DNA of 64,000 bases from BOG-908 sp964244615 (GCA_964244615.1 CAXTJP010000001.1:1-64000); one strand, 5' to 3'; positions 1 through 8,362 are shown, counted from the stretch's first letter. Made by a program: numbers and translations. Notes: generated by a model not told the origin, from the sequence alone.

Positions 1-316
1 GGTGGCGCGGGTGGCGCAGAAGACCGACGGCTACCAGATGAACCAGGCGCTGCTGCTCTCTCCGGACGCCGAGATCGACTGCAAGCCGCAGCTGGAGATC
101 TTCGCCGACGACGTGAAGTGCAGCCATGGTGCCACCGTGGGCGAGCTCGATGCCGACCAGATGTTCTACCTCGTCAGCCGCGGCATTCCGCAGAGCGAGG
201 CGCGCGCCATGCTGGTGCGGGCCTTTTTGGGAGAGGCGCTGGACATGGTGGAGGACGGGCGTGCGCGCGCCATGCTGGACCGGGTGATCGACGCCTGGTG
301 GGCGGTGCCGGAATGA
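1..316 (+). CDS. sufD: Fe-S cluster assembly protein SufD, C-terminal part (gene starts before the window)
   Basis: This is the last ~104 residues of a SufD-type scaffold subunit, read in frame from base 2; the 5' end lies outside the window. The visible part is the end of the SufB/SufD beta-helix domain and its C-terminal helices. It contains stretches typical of the family such as QMNQALLLSPDAEI, KCSHGATVGELD and SRGIPQSEARAML. SufD forms the SufBC2D complex that assembles iron-sulfur clusters in the cytoplasm. The stop codon overlaps the sufS start (ATGA at 313-316), so the genes are translationally coupled. The family assignment is firm; nothing can be said about the N-terminus. Confidence 0.93.
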   Translation, partial: VARVAQKTDGYQMNQALLLSPDAEIDCKPQLEIFADDVKCSHGATVGELDADQMFYLVSRGIPQSEARAMLVRAFLGEALDMVEDGRARAMLDRVIDAWWAVPE

Positions 317-1569
317 ACGCCGATCCGAGACGCGCCGACCTCGCCGCCCCGTTCGACGTGGCGCGGATAAGGGAAGATTTCCCGATCCTGTCGCAGCGCG
401 TGCACGGCAAGCCGCTGGTGTTCCTCGACAGCGCCGCCTCCGCCCAGAAGCCGCGCGCGGTGATCGACGCGATGGTGCACGCGATGGAGAGGCAATACGC
501 CAACGTGCATCGCGGCCTGCACTGGATGAGCGAGCGCACGTCCGACTCCTACGAGGGCGTGCGGGACAAGGTGGCGGCGCTGCTGAACGCGCCGTCGCGC
601 GACGAGGTGGTGTTCACGCGCAACAGCACCGAGGCCATCAACCTCGTCGCCCACAGCTACGGGCGCGGCGTGCTGAAGCCTGGCCAGGCGGTGGTGGTGA
701 CCGAGATGGAGCACCACGCCAACATCGTGCCGTGGCAGATGCTGCGCGACGCGCACGGCATCGAATTGCGCGTGGCGCCGATCACCGATTCGGGCGAGCT
801 GGACATGGACGCGTTCGCGCGCCTGCTGGTGGACGGGCGCGTGGGGCTGGCCGCGGTCACCCACATGTCCAACGTGCTCGGCACCTACAACCCGATCGAG
901 CGGATCGCCCACCTCGTCCACGCGGCCGGCGCGCAGTTGCTGGTCGATGGCAGCCAGGCGGTGGTGCATCGCGCGGTGGATTTACAGGCGCTTGGCGCCG
1001 ATTTTTACGTGTTCACCGGCCACAAGCTGTACGGCCCGACCGGTGTCGGCGTGCTGTGGGCGCGCGCGGCGCTGCTGGAGGCGATGCCGCCCTTCATGGG
1101 CGGCGGCGACATGATCGCGACGGTGAGCTTCGAGCGCTCGACCTGGGCGCCGGCGCCGACCAAGTTCGAGGCGGGGACGCCGGCCATCCTGGAGGTGATC
1201 GGGCTGGGCGCCGCGATCGACTACGTGAACGCGATCGGCATGCCGGCAATCGCCGCGCACGAGGCGGCACTGACCGAGCACGCCCTGGTCAGGCTGTCGA
1301 AGGTCGAGGGACTGCACGTGGTGGGCCGGGCGCAGGACCGTGGCGGCGTGATCAGCTTCACGCTGGACGGCGCGCACGCGCACGACGTGGCCACCCTGCT
1401 GGACCGCAACGGCATCGCCGTGCGCGCCGGCCAGCATTGCGCCGAGCCGCTGATGCGACGCCTGGGGCTCAGCAGCACCGCGCGCGCCAGCTTCGGCATC
1501 TACACGACGATGGGCGAGGTGGATGTGCTGGCCGACACGCTGACGCGCGTGCGGAGTTTCTTCCAGTGA
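313..1569 (+). CDS. sufS: Cysteine desulfurase SufS (PLP-dependent)
   Basis: SufS takes sulfur from L-cysteine, giving alanine and an enzyme persulfide for Fe-S cluster assembly. The 418-residue product is a normal length for group II (SufS/CsdA) desulfurases. The PLP lysine is K238 in FTGHKLYG, and the persulfide cysteine is C376 in RAGQHCAEP. The short RAGQHC loop is typical of SufS rather than IscS. I chose the ATG at 313 because it overlaps the sufD stop and begins directly before the conserved N-terminal segment (REDFPIL). Longer in-frame readings upstream only cover sufD in another frame. The next gene starts inside its end (GTG at 1566). Confidence 0.96.
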   Translation: MNADPRRADLAAPFDVARIREDFPILSQRVHGKPLVFLDSAASAQKPRAVIDAMVHAMERQYANVHRGLHWMSERTSDSYEGVRDKVAALLNAPSRDEVVFTRNSTEAINLVAHSYGRGVLKPGQAVVVTEMEHHANIVPWQMLRDAHGIELRVAPITDSGELDMDAFARLLVDGRVGLAAVTHMSNVLGTYNPIERIAHLVHAAGAQLLVDGSQAVVHRAVDLQALGADFYVFTGHKLYGPTGVGVLWARAALLEAMPPFMGGGDMIATVSFERSTWAPAPTKFEAGTPAILEVIGLGAAIDYVNAIGMPAIAAHEAALTEHALVRLSKVEGLHVVGRAQDRGGVISFTLDGAHAHDVATLLDRNGIAVRAGQHCAEPLMRRLGLSSTARASFGIYTTMGEVDVLADTLTRVRSFFQ

Positions 1570-2030
1570 GCTTCGACGATGTTCGCGACCTGTACCAGGA
1601 CATCATCCTGGACCGCGGCCGCAACCCGCGCCACATGCACCGCCTCGACCCGTTCGACGCCTGTGCCGCCGGCGACAACCCGATGTGCGGCGACCAGGTG
1701 GAGGTGCGCGTGCGTTTCGCGCCGGACGCGACGGTGGCCGACGCGGCGTTCGAGGCGCGCGGCTGCGCCATCAGCCTGGCCTCGGCCGATCTGATGACCG
1801 AGGTTGTGCGCGGCCGTGGCGCGCAGGACATACGCAACCTGGCCGCCGCGTTCCACGACATGGCGCGCACCGGCGACACGCAGTCCGGCGACGCAGCGAT
1901 CGCGATCCTGCGGCCGCTCTCCGGCGTTTCGGAGTACAAGTCGCGGGTGAAGTGCGCCACCCTGCCGTGGTCGGCGCTGGTCGCGGCGCTCGACAACGCC
2001 GAAAACCACAGCCCAGGAGGCGCGCGATGA
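1566..2030 (+). CDS. sufU: SufU-type Fe-S scaffold / sulfurtransferase
   Basis: A 154-residue IscU-fold protein of the SufU branch, which accepts sulfur from SufS. The conserved zinc/cluster residues are visible: C41 and D43 in NPMCGDQ, C67 in RGCAIS and C130 in KCATLPW. The 18-20 residue insertion between the second and third cysteines that separates SufU from IscU appears present (the loop around residues 85-125). The GTG start at 1566 overlaps the sufS stop by four bases and gives the usual N-terminus (DLYQDIILD). SufU is commoner in Gram-positives but also occurs with sufS in several Acetobacteraceae and other alphaproteobacterial operons. Confidence 0.9.
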   Translation: MSFDDVRDLYQDIILDRGRNPRHMHRLDPFDACAAGDNPMCGDQVEVRVRFAPDATVADAAFEARGCAISLASADLMTEVVRGRGAQDIRNLAAAFHDMARTGDTQSGDAAIAILRPLSGVSEYKSRVKCATLPWSALVAALDNAENHSPGGAR

Positions 2031-2398
2031 GCGATCATCCGACGGAGACGGCGGCCGTGACGGGAAGCTGGACGCCGGACGGCGAGGTCATTGCCCTGCC
2101 CGGCGAGACCGCGTTGCTGGACGCCATCGCCACCATCTACGACCCGGAAATCCCGGTGAACATCTACGAGCTCGGCCTGATCTACGCGGTCGAGATCAGC
2201 GATGCGGGCGCGGTGAAGGTGGAGATGACGCTGACGGCGCCGGGCTGCCCCAGCGCGCAGGAACTGCCGGTGCAGGTGCGCGACGCCATCCTCGGCGTGC
2301 CGGGCGTCACCTCGGCCGACGTGGAGACGGTGTGGGACCCGCCATGGGACCCCAGCCGGATGAGCGACGAAGCGCGTCTCGCGCTCAACATGTTCTGA
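2027..2398 (+). CDS. sufT: SufT-like Fe-S assembly protein (MIP18/DUF59 family)
   Basis: A 123-residue protein with the DUF59/MIP18 fold, annotated in SUF operons as SufT and implicated in cluster maturation or delivery. Hallmarks are the IYDPEIPVNIYELGLIY segment near residues 36-54, the TAPGCPSAQELP motif with the conserved cysteine, and the C-terminal VWDPPWDPSRMSDEAR block. The ATG at 2027 overlaps the sufU stop (ATGA) and is preceded by an AGGAGG ribosome binding site at 2015-2020, which fixes the start. The role is inferred from family and operon context. Its exact biochemical step is not settled for this family. Confidence 0.9.
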   Translation: MSDHPTETAAVTGSWTPDGEVIALPGETALLDAIATIYDPEIPVNIYELGLIYAVEISDAGAVKVEMTLTAPGCPSAQELPVQVRDAILGVPGVTSADVETVWDPPWDPSRMSDEARLALNMF

Positions 2399-2409
2399 AC
2401 GGATCAGCC

Positions 2410-2778
2410 ATGGACCAGATTTCGGCTGCCCAGCCACGCACCCGTCGCGCCCTGCCGCCGCTGATGACCCTGTCGGAGGCCGCCGCCACACGCCTGCGCG
2501 CGCTGTACGCCACCGGCGACGGGCGGCTGCTGCGCATCAGCGTCAATACCAAGGGGTGTTCGGGCATGTCCTACGACATGTCCTGGGTGCCCGAGCCCGG
2601 TCCCGGCGACGAGGTGGTGCGCGACCAGGACCTGACGGTGCTGGTTGACCGACGCGCGAGCCTGTTCCTGATCGGCACGGTGATGGATTACGAGCAGAAG
2701 GCGCTGAGCGCCGGGTTCACCTTCACGAACCCGAACGAGAAGGGTCGATGCGGCTGCGGGGAAAGCTTCCACGTGTGA
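2410..2778 (+). CDS. sufA: A-type Fe-S carrier protein (SufA/IscA family)
   Basis: A 122-residue HesB/IscA-fold carrier that holds and hands over iron-sulfur clusters. The three ligand cysteines are C50 (NTKGCSGMSY) and C114/C116 (RCGCGESF), the family signature. It starts 11 bases after sufT, and the operon ends with a hairpin terminator right after its stop. The first ~18 residues (up to PPLMTLSEAA) are a non-conserved lead, so a start at the internal methionine near residue 19 is possible. The ATG at 2410 is preferred because of its spacing from sufT. Whether it is SufA or another A-type paralogue cannot be decided from sequence; position argues for SufA. Confidence 0.9.
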   Translation: MDQISAAQPRTRRALPPLMTLSEAAATRLRALYATGDGRLLRISVNTKGCSGMSYDMSWVPEPGPGDEVVRDQDLTVLVDRRASLFLIGTVMDYEQKALSAGFTFTNPNEKGRCGCGESFHV

Positions 2779-2779
2779 T

Positions 2780-2820
2780 GCCGGCTGCGTCACCTCGGTT
2801 GAAGAGCCAGCCGGCTTTTT
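2780..2820 (+). terminator. Intrinsic terminator of the suf operon
   Basis: An 8-bp perfect stem GCCGGCTG (2780-2787) pairs with CAGCCGGC (2808-2815) and is followed by five T residues. It begins one base after the sufA stop codon. This is the clearest rho-independent terminator in the window. Confidence 0.85.
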
Positions 2821-2861
2821 GATCGGCGTGTAGCTCGTTCAAGTAAACGAAACGAATTTGC

Positions 2862-2904
2862 AAAGTCTTTTGGTTCTTTTCTTCAAAAAAGAACTGCTTT
2901 CTTC
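2862..2904. repeat. Dispersed T-rich/A-rich hairpin repeat, copy 1
   Basis: Contains GTTCTTTT (2873-2880) and its inverse AAAAGAAC (2887-2894), with a T-rich tail. It lies between the end of the suf operon and the convergent GNAT gene. The same T-rich arm/A-rich arm arrangement recurs at about 10620, 14460, 19640, 56770 and 62620, always in gaps between genes. Its position suggests a bidirectional transcription end or a RIME/REP-like element. Confidence 0.6.
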
Positions 2905-2905
2905 C

Positions 2906-3439
2906 CTACCCCGCCGGCTCCGCCGTCAGCAGCTTCTCGATCGGGTCCCAGGCATAGGCCACCTGCGGCAGGGACACGCCCGCCACCCGGGTCTGGCCTT
3001 CCGCCGCCGCAGCCCCGCCCATGTGCCGGTAGAACCAGCGGCTCGGGTTGTCGCGCAGCACCCACACGAAGACCGAGGCGCAGCCGCGCGACAGCAGGGC
3101 GGAGGCCACCGCGCGCATCATGCCGCGGCCGAGGCCGCGGTCGCGCCAGTCGTCGAGCACGTAGAGCGTCTCGATCTCGGCGTCGCCCAGCCCTGGCGTG
3201 CGGGGCGGGCCGGCGGTGGTGAAGCCCACGATGCGCGGGCCGGAGCCCTTGCTGGCGGCCACCATCACCGTGGTGCCGGCGGCGATGGCGGCGCGGTAGT
3301 GCAGCGCCATGCGGGTGGGCGAGAGGTTGGCCAGGTAGTCGTCGGGCAGGATGCCGGGATAGGCGCTGCGCCAGGCAGCCACGTGCACCGCGCCGATGGC
3401 GGTGGCGTCCGTCAGCTCGGCGCGTCGTATGGCGATCAT
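2906..3439 (-). CDS. GNAT-family N-acetyltransferase
   Basis: A 177-residue single-domain GNAT enzyme that would move an acetyl group from acetyl-CoA to an amine. The acetyl-CoA loop is visible as RDRGLGRGMM (residues 99-108), after the strand IETLYVLDDW, and a C-terminal segment DNPSRWFYRHMGG matches motif B. The substrate is unknown. The ATG at 3439 overlaps the stop of the upstream rRNA methyltransferase gene (ATGA), so the two form an operon, but many GNATs sit next to unrelated genes. A longer reading upstream would lie over the methyltransferase gene and was rejected. Confidence 0.88.
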   Translation of the reverse strand: MIAIRRAELTDATAIGAVHVAAWRSAYPGILPDDYLANLSPTRMALHYRAAIAAGTTVMVAASKGSGPRIVGFTTAGPPRTPGLGDAEIETLYVLDDWRDRGLGRGMMRAVASALLSRGCASVFVWVLRDNPSRWFYRHMGGAAAAEGQTRVAGVSLPQVAYAWDPIEKLLTAEPAG

Positions 3440-4740
3440 GGCCCCGCGCCGGCCCGCTCCAGCACCGCGCCGAAGAAGCCGTCCGTGCCGTGTTGCAGCG
3501 GGGTCAGCGAGAGGTAGGGGTCGGGACAGGGCGAGGGTGCGGCCAGCGACCAGGTTTGCGACAGCGGCACCAGGGCGAAATCCGGGTGGCGGGCGCAGAA
3601 GCCCTCCACCTGCGCCTCGTTCTCGGCGCGCAGCAGCGAGCATGTGGCGTAGACCAGCCGGCCGCCGGGCCGCACCAGTCGCTCCGCCGTATCGAGGATA
3701 CGGGCCTGCTTGGGCTGCAGTTCGGCGAGGTCGGTTTCGGTCAGGCGCAAGCGTCCGTCTGGGTTGCGGCGCCATGTTCCCGTGCCGGTGCAGGGCGCGT
3801 CAACCAGAACCCGATCGAAGCTGCCCGCGCGGCGCTTCACCCATTTGTCGCCATCCACGGTCAGGTGGCGCTCCACGTTGTGGACCCCGGCGCGACGCAG
3901 CCGGCGGACCGCGCCGTCCAGCCGCGCCTCGCTCACGTCGCAGGCGACGATGTGGCCGCGGTTTTCCATGATCGCGGCGATGGCCAGCGTCTTGCCGCCG
4001 GCCCCGGCGCACCAGTCGGCCACGCGCATGCCGGGGGCGGCGGCGAGCAGGTGGGCCACGAGCTGGCTGCCTTCGTCCTGCACCTCCACGGCACCGGCCT
4101 GGAACGCGGCGCCGGCGGTGACCGGCTGGCGGTGCGCCACGCGCAGCCCCCAGGGCGAGAGCGCGGTGGGGGTCGCCTCGATCCCCTCGGCCGACAGCGC
4201 CAGGCGCGCCGCCTCGCGGGTGGATTTCAGCAGGTTCACCCGCAGGTCGAGCGGGGCCGGCTCGGCCATGGCCGCCATCTCGGCCTGCAGCGCCGGGCCG
4301 AAGCGGTCCTGCAGATGCGGCAGGATCCAGTCCGGGACTTCCAGCAGCACGGGGGTGGCCATGTCCGGGTGTTGCAGCGTGCGGCCGGCCAGCGGGCGCA
4401 GCACGTCGCGTTCGACGGTCGCGAGCGGCGCCGGCGCGAACTGGCCGCCGGGAAACCCCTGCTCCAGCCCGTCCATGGTCCAGCCCTCGAACAGCAGGCT
4501 GGCGCCGACCAGCAGCCGCGCCCCCGGATGCGCGCCGGCGCGGGCCAGCCACCAGGTCAACCGCCGACGCGCCCGCAGCACGCCCCACACCCGGTCCGAC
4601 ACGGCACGGCGGTCGCCCGAGCCGATGAAGCGGCGGGCGCGGAAGAAATCATTGGCGACGGCATCGGCGGGCTTGCGGCCGGAGGAGTCGATCTGTTCGA
4701 GCAGGTCGATGGCGGCGGCGAGGCGGGCGGCGGGGGTCAT
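3436..4740 (-). CDS. rsmB: RsmB/NOP2-type RNA m5C methyltransferase
   Basis: A 434-residue SAM-dependent RNA (cytosine-5) methyltransferase. The N-terminal third resembles the NusB-like RNA-binding region (DFFRARRFIGSGDRRAV). The catalytic domain has the SAM loop WCAGAGGKT (~243-251) and both catalytic cysteines: C317 in VDAPCTGTGTWRRNPD and C367 in YATCSLL. This pattern fits 16S rRNA C967 methyltransferases, but specificity within the family cannot be read from sequence, so the symbol is provisional. The ATG at 4740 opens the conserved N-terminus; upstream in-frame sequence runs into the vapBC control region. It ends inside the start of the GNAT gene. Confidence 0.88.
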   Translation of the reverse strand: MTPAARLAAAIDLLEQIDSSGRKPADAVANDFFRARRFIGSGDRRAVSDRVWGVLRARRRLTWWLARAGAHPGARLLVGASLLFEGWTMDGLEQGFPGGQFAPAPLATVERDVLRPLAGRTLQHPDMATPVLLEVPDWILPHLQDRFGPALQAEMAAMAEPAPLDLRVNLLKSTREAARLALSAEGIEATPTALSPWGLRVAHRQPVTAGAAFQAGAVEVQDEGSQLVAHLLAAAPGMRVADWCAGAGGKTLAIAAIMENRGHIVACDVSEARLDGAVRRLRRAGVHNVERHLTVDGDKWVKRRAGSFDRVLVDAPCTGTGTWRRNPDGRLRLTETDLAELQPKQARILDTAERLVRPGGRLVYATCSLLRAENEAQVEGFCARHPDFALVPLSQTWSLAAPSPCPDPYLSLTPLQHGTDGFFGAVLERAGAGP

Positions 4741-4787
4741 GAGCCAGCCGTAGCACAGGCGGGCGCGCTTGCATGCGAGGCGGCACT

Positions 4788-4815
4788 GTATATATGAGGA
4801 CCTAGGTTTATATAC
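4788..4815 (+). promoter_or_regulatory. Probable vapBC operator (inverted repeat)
   Basis: GTATATA (4788-4794) and TATATAC (4809-4815) form a perfect 7-bp inverted repeat with centres about 21 bases apart. It ends 12 bases before the vapB start and just before a GGAG ribosome binding site. Antitoxin-toxin complexes normally repress their own promoter through such sites. The AT-rich arms could also include the -10 region. Confidence 0.55.
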
Positions 4816-4827
4816 GGAGTAGCTCAG

Positions 4828-5079
4828 GTGGCGCTCAGCTTGAAGGACCCTGAAACCGATCGTTTGGCGCGTGAGGTGGCGCACATGACCGGCGAGACAC
4901 TGACGGTTGCCATCAGGACAGCGCTCGAGGAGCGGCTGCATCGCGAGCGGTTGCGCCGTGGCTCTGTCGGGCTGGCTGAGCAATTGATGGCCATCGGCCG
5001 CGAGTGCGCGGCATTGCCGGATTTGGACACGCGCACCGCCGACGAGATCATCGGATACGACGAGACCGGCATGTGGTGA
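4828..5079 (+). CDS. vapB: VapB-type antitoxin (Rv0623-like)
   Basis: An 83-residue antitoxin of the Rv0623/PSK-type family. It starts with the family hallmark ALSLKDPETDRLAREVA, followed by a segment TGETLTVAIRTALEERL that would form the DNA-binding helix, and a tail ending DEIIGYDETGMW that would wrap the toxin. It neutralises the VapC ribonuclease encoded next and, with it, represses the operon. The GTG at 4828 is chosen because the conserved motif begins directly there and a GGAG site lies upstream. The stop overlaps the vapC start (TGATG), as expected for a coupled pair. Confidence 0.9.
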   Translation: MALSLKDPETDRLAREVAHMTGETLTVAIRTALEERLHRERLRRGSVGLAEQLMAIGRECAALPDLDTRTADEIIGYDETGMW

Positions 5080-5474
5080 TGGTTATCGATACGTCCGCCT
5101 TGGTGGCCATCTTGCTGAACGAGCCGGATGCACCTGTCTTCGCAGCGGCGTTGCGGGGGGCATCGCCGCGTCTCCTGTCGGCGATCACGCGCGTCGAGCT
5201 GTCGTTCGTGATCGAGGGCCGCAAGGGCGATAGAGGGCGCGTCGAACTGGAACGATTGCTTGCTGTGCTCGACGGCGATGTTGTTGCCGTATCGCCTCAA
5301 CATGCCATGTTGGCGATTCAGGCGTTTCGTACCTATGGCAAGGGGCAGCATCCGGCGGGACTGAACATCGGCGACTGCTTCTCCTACGCGCTTGCGCGCG
5401 CGACCGGGTATCCTCTGCTGTTCAAGGGACACGATTTCGCGCGGACCGATCTCCCATCCGCGTTGGGGACTTAA
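5079..5474 (+). CDS. vapC: VapC-type PIN-domain ribonuclease toxin
   Basis: A 131-residue PIN-domain endoribonuclease, the toxin of the pair. The acidic metal-binding residues are present: D4 (VIDTSAL), E40 (TRVELSF), D99 (NIGDCFSYALA) and probably D119 (GHDF), so it looks intact and potentially active. Family members cleave tRNA or rRNA; the target here is unknown. The start ATG at 5079 overlaps the vapB stop. The GC content drops sharply just downstream, where a broken HEPN gene follows. Confidence 0.93.
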   Translation: MVIDTSALVAILLNEPDAPVFAAALRGASPRLLSAITRVELSFVIEGRKGDRGRVELERLLAVLDGDVVAVSPQHAMLAIQAFRTYGKGQHPAGLNIGDCFSYALARATGYPLLFKGHDFARTDLPSALGT

Positions 5475-5516
5475 TAGGCTAGTTCTTGGCCTAAGCTCGA
5501 TCGAGGAGATTACTAA

Positions 5517-6033
5517 GTGCCGTCGCTCGATCTATACCATGTTGACGAACTTATCTTGGCTCGAGAGAAACAACATGGCGGCGATCGAGGCGCGCCGCTA
5601 ATTGTTGACGGACATCGCGTTGGACGTCGATCAACAGAAGCTGCGTTGTGATGCTATCTGCCCTGCTGCAAGGTTATGTTGAAGACGTGTTTGTCACCTT
5701 GTCACAAGCTAAATTACCTAGAATGCAAACTGAAACGATGTCGATGGGTATAGAGGCACTTTTCAAAGGTGGGGAAATCCGAATTCAGGTGATATAAACA
5801 ATCTTTTTCTGCGGATAGCCATCGATGACGTTCTTTCTGGCTTGAGTTGGCAGAAATGCAATGACAGGCGGTTACGGGCATTATTGGACGAGATAAATCA
5901 GATCCGTAACTGCATCGCTCACGGCAAAAAGGACGTTAAAGTGAACGAAAAAGAAGTCGTTTTGGATGTCAAACGTTCGAGTCCTTCGAAAGTTTGCTTT
6001 CGCCTTTGGAGAAAGATTTCAGAAACACGCTGA
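5517..6033 (+). pseudogene. Frameshifted HEPN-domain protein (RiboL-PSP/MAE_28990-like), broken
   Basis: Three reading-frame pieces join into one protein-like sequence. From the GTG at 5517, with a GAGGAG ribosome binding site just upstream, it reads SLDLYHVDELILARE up to about 5625. After a frame change it continues NRSCVVMLSALLQGYVED up to about 5770. After a second change it reads GDINNLFLRIAIDDVLSGL through RNCIAHG to the stop at 6033. RNCIAH fits the R-x4-H catalytic motif of HEPN ribonucleases. A third shift near 5970 is possible, because another frame then reads TFESFESLLSPLEKDF. The stretch is visibly AT-richer than its neighbours, which suggests transfer. The HEPN label is a family-level judgement. 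Confidence 0.65.
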
Positions 6034-6192
6034 AAGTAGGGCTTACTGAAAGACTAATCCGACCTGTAAACGACAGGCGTCGTGCATTCAGTCAGCCCGG
6101 GATGAGGGTACAGCGCAGCGGCGCGAGCAGCGCGACCACGTCGGCACTATAGTCGGGCAGAGGACGTGTAGCCTCGACAGAACTGACGGTTT

Positions 6193-7713
6193 CTACGATT
6201 CCTGCCGGTAGTTCGGCGCCTCGCGGGTGATGGCCACGTCGTGCACGTGGCTCTCGCGCAGGCCGGCACCGGTGATGCGGCGGAACTGGGTGGTGGTGCG
6301 CAGCTCGGCGATGGTGGCCGCCCCGGTGTAGCCCATGCCGGCGCGCAAGCCCCCCACGAGCTGGTGCACCACGCCGGACATCGGGCCCTTGTAGCCGACG
6401 CGGCCCTCGACACCCTCGGGCACCAGCTTGAGGCTGTCGGTGATCTCCTGCTGGAAGTAGCGGTCGGCCGAGCCGCGCGACATGGCCGCGATGCTGCCCA
6501 TGCCGCGATAGGATTTGTAGGAGCGGCCCTGGTAGAGGAACACCTCGCCAGGCGCCTCGTCGGTGCCGGCGAGCAGGCTGCCGATCATCACGCACTCCGC
6601 CCCGGCGCCGAGCGCCTTGACGATGTCGCCCGAGTTGCGGATGCCGCCATCGGCGATGCTGGGGATGTCGCGCGCGCGGCAGGCGGCCGCCGTCTCCATC
6701 ACCGCGGAGAATTGCGGCACGCCCACGCCCGCCACCACGCGGGTGGTGCAGATGCTGCCCGGGCCGATGCCGATCTTGATGGAATCCGCACCGGCCTCGA
6801 TCAGGGCCTCGGCGCCTTCGGGGGTGGCGACGTTGCCGGCCACCACCTGCACGGCGTTGCTCAGGCGCTTGATGCGATCGACCTGCGCCAGCACGCCCTG
6901 GCTGTGGCCGTGCGCTGTGTCGACCACGATCACGTCCACGCCCGCCGCGATCAGCGCCTCGGCCCGGGCCTGGCCGTCATCGCCGACGCCGGTGGCGGCG
7001 GCCACGCGCAGCCGGCCGAGTTCGTCCTTGTTGGCCAGCGGATGGGCCTGGGCCTTGTCCATGTCCTTGACGGTGACGAGGCCGACGCAGCGGAACGCCT
7101 CGTCCACCACCAGCAGCTTCTCGATGCGGTGGTGGTGCAGCAGCCGGCGGGCTTCGTCGGCGCCCGGGTTGCCGGTGACGGTCACCAGCCGCTCGCGCGT
7201 CATCAGCTCGCGCACCGGTATGCTCGGGTCGGTGGCGAAGCGCACGTCGCGGTTGGTTAGCATGCCGACCAGCCGGCCGTCGCGCTCCACCACCGGGATG
7301 CCGCTGATACGCCACTGCGCCATCAGCGCGCGCGCGTCGGCCAGCGTCTGCTCCGGGCGGATGGTGACCGGGTTCACCACCATGCCCGACTCGAACTTCT
7401 TCACCGAGCGTACCTGCGCCACCTGCTCCTCGACGGTCAGGTTCTTGTGGATCACGCCGATGCCGCCCTGCTGCGCCATGGCGATCGCCATGGGACCCTC
7501 GCTGACGGTGTCCATGGCGGCGGCCAGCAGCGGGATGTTCAGGCCGATCGTGCGGGTCAGCCGGGTGCGGGTGTCGGTCCGGCTGGGCAGCACCTGGGAA
7601 TAGGCGGGCACCACGAGCACGTCGTCGAAGGCGAGCGCCTCGGCGATGCGGCTGGATCGGGGTTGCGTGTCGGGTGCCATGGGCTCGCCTTTCGCTGCCT
7701 TGGCGCCGCTCAT
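6193..7713 (-). CDS. guaB: Inosine-5'-monophosphate dehydrogenase GuaB
   Basis: GuaB oxidises IMP to XMP with NAD+, the committed step of GMP synthesis. The 506-residue protein has the TIM barrel interrupted at about residues 112-225 by two CBS domains, the full-length bacterial form. The catalytic cysteine is C322 in GIGPGSICTTR, and the flap appears as GSADRYFQ. A later start at M12 (7680) also has a possible ribosome binding site, so the first 11 residues are uncertain. It lies in the same direction as apt (another purine gene) but after it, separated by only 46 bases. Confidence 0.96.
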   Translation of the reverse strand: MSGAKAAKGEPMAPDTQPRSSRIAEALAFDDVLVVPAYSQVLPSRTDTRTRLTRTIGLNIPLLAAAMDTVSEGPMAIAMAQQGGIGVIHKNLTVEEQVAQVRSVKKFESGMVVNPVTIRPEQTLADARALMAQWRISGIPVVERDGRLVGMLTNRDVRFATDPSIPVRELMTRERLVTVTGNPGADEARRLLHHHRIEKLLVVDEAFRCVGLVTVKDMDKAQAHPLANKDELGRLRVAAATGVGDDGQARAEALIAAGVDVIVVDTAHGHSQGVLAQVDRIKRLSNAVQVVAGNVATPEGAEALIEAGADSIKIGIGPGSICTTRVVAGVGVPQFSAVMETAAACRARDIPSIADGGIRNSGDIVKALGAGAECVMIGSLLAGTDEAPGEVFLYQGRSYKSYRGMGSIAAMSRGSADRYFQQEITDSLKLVPEGVEGRVGYKGPMSGVVHQLVGGLRAGMGYTGAATIAELRTTTQFRRITGAGLRESHVHDVAITREAPNYRQES

Positions 7714-7759
7714 TAGCCTTGCGGGCCGGTCATCGCAATGTCCGGCGACGGCTGGATGA

Positions 7760-8275
7760 TCAGTCGTCGTAGCTGATCAGCACCGTCGCCGGCACGTCCA
7801 GCCGGGCGCGGCCGGCCAGGAAGGTGAGCTCGATCAGGGCGGCGGCGGCGGGCACCTCGGCGCCCACCTGGCGCAGCAGCGCGATGCCGGCGGCCATGGT
7901 GCCGCCGGTCGCCAGCAGATCGTCCACGATGACCACGCGCTGCCCGGGGGCGACGGCGTCCTGCTGGACCTCCACCCGGTCGGTGCCGTATTCCAGGGCG
8001 TAGTCCAGGCCCACCGTGGCGCCGGGCAGCTTGCCCGGCTTGCGTATCATCACGAAGCCGCAGCCGAGCGCCAGGGCCAGCGGGGCCGCGAGCAGGAAGC
8101 CGCGCGATTCGATGCCGGCCAGCAGGTCCGGCTTGTAGGCGCCGATGCTGTCCGCCAGGCGATCGATCGCAACCCGCCAGGCTTGCGGGTGCGCCAGCAA
8201 GGTGGAGATGTCGTAGAACAGGATGCCCGGCTTCGGGAAATCCGGGATGGACCGGATGTGGTGCTTCAGATCCAT
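7760..8275 (-). CDS. apt: Adenine phosphoribosyltransferase
   Basis: Apt salvages adenine by joining it to PRPP, giving AMP. The 171-residue protein has the normal length and ends in the family's short tail. Diagnostic stretches are the N-terminal IRSIPDFPKPGILFYDI, AGIESRGFLLA, and the PRPP-binding loop VVIVDDLLATGGT. The ATG at 8275 gives the standard start (MDLKHHIRSIPDFP); longer upstream reading is low-complexity and was rejected. It is divergent from the small membrane protein gene at 8363 and probably co-transcribed with guaB downstream. Confidence 0.96.
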   Translation of the reverse strand: MDLKHHIRSIPDFPKPGILFYDISTLLAHPQAWRVAIDRLADSIGAYKPDLLAGIESRGFLLAAPLALALGCGFVMIRKPGKLPGATVGLDYALEYGTDRVEVQQDAVAPGQRVVIVDDLLATGGTMAAGIALLRQVGAEVPAAAALIELTFLAGRARLDVPATVLISYDD

Positions 8276-8362
8276 GGGTCGTCCAGCGTTTGCGTCAGCG
8301 CGCTGTATACCGGCAGGGCGGCGGGCTTGCCCACCCGTGCGTTTTGGCCCTACGCCGCAGCG

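Noticed and set aside
732..1565. Long open frame upstream of sufU
   Set aside because: It overlaps sufS in another frame and is arginine/alanine filler; the GTG at 1566 gives the conserved SufU start.
2862..2904. Insertion-sequence ends in the T-rich/A-rich repeats
   Set aside because: No transposase gene, target duplication or paired terminal repeats were seen; the copies behave like intergenic hairpin repeats.
6092..6192. Protein-like frame beyond the guaB stop on the minus strand
   Set aside because: It continues a non-coding frame through guaB and has no start or ribosome binding site of its own.
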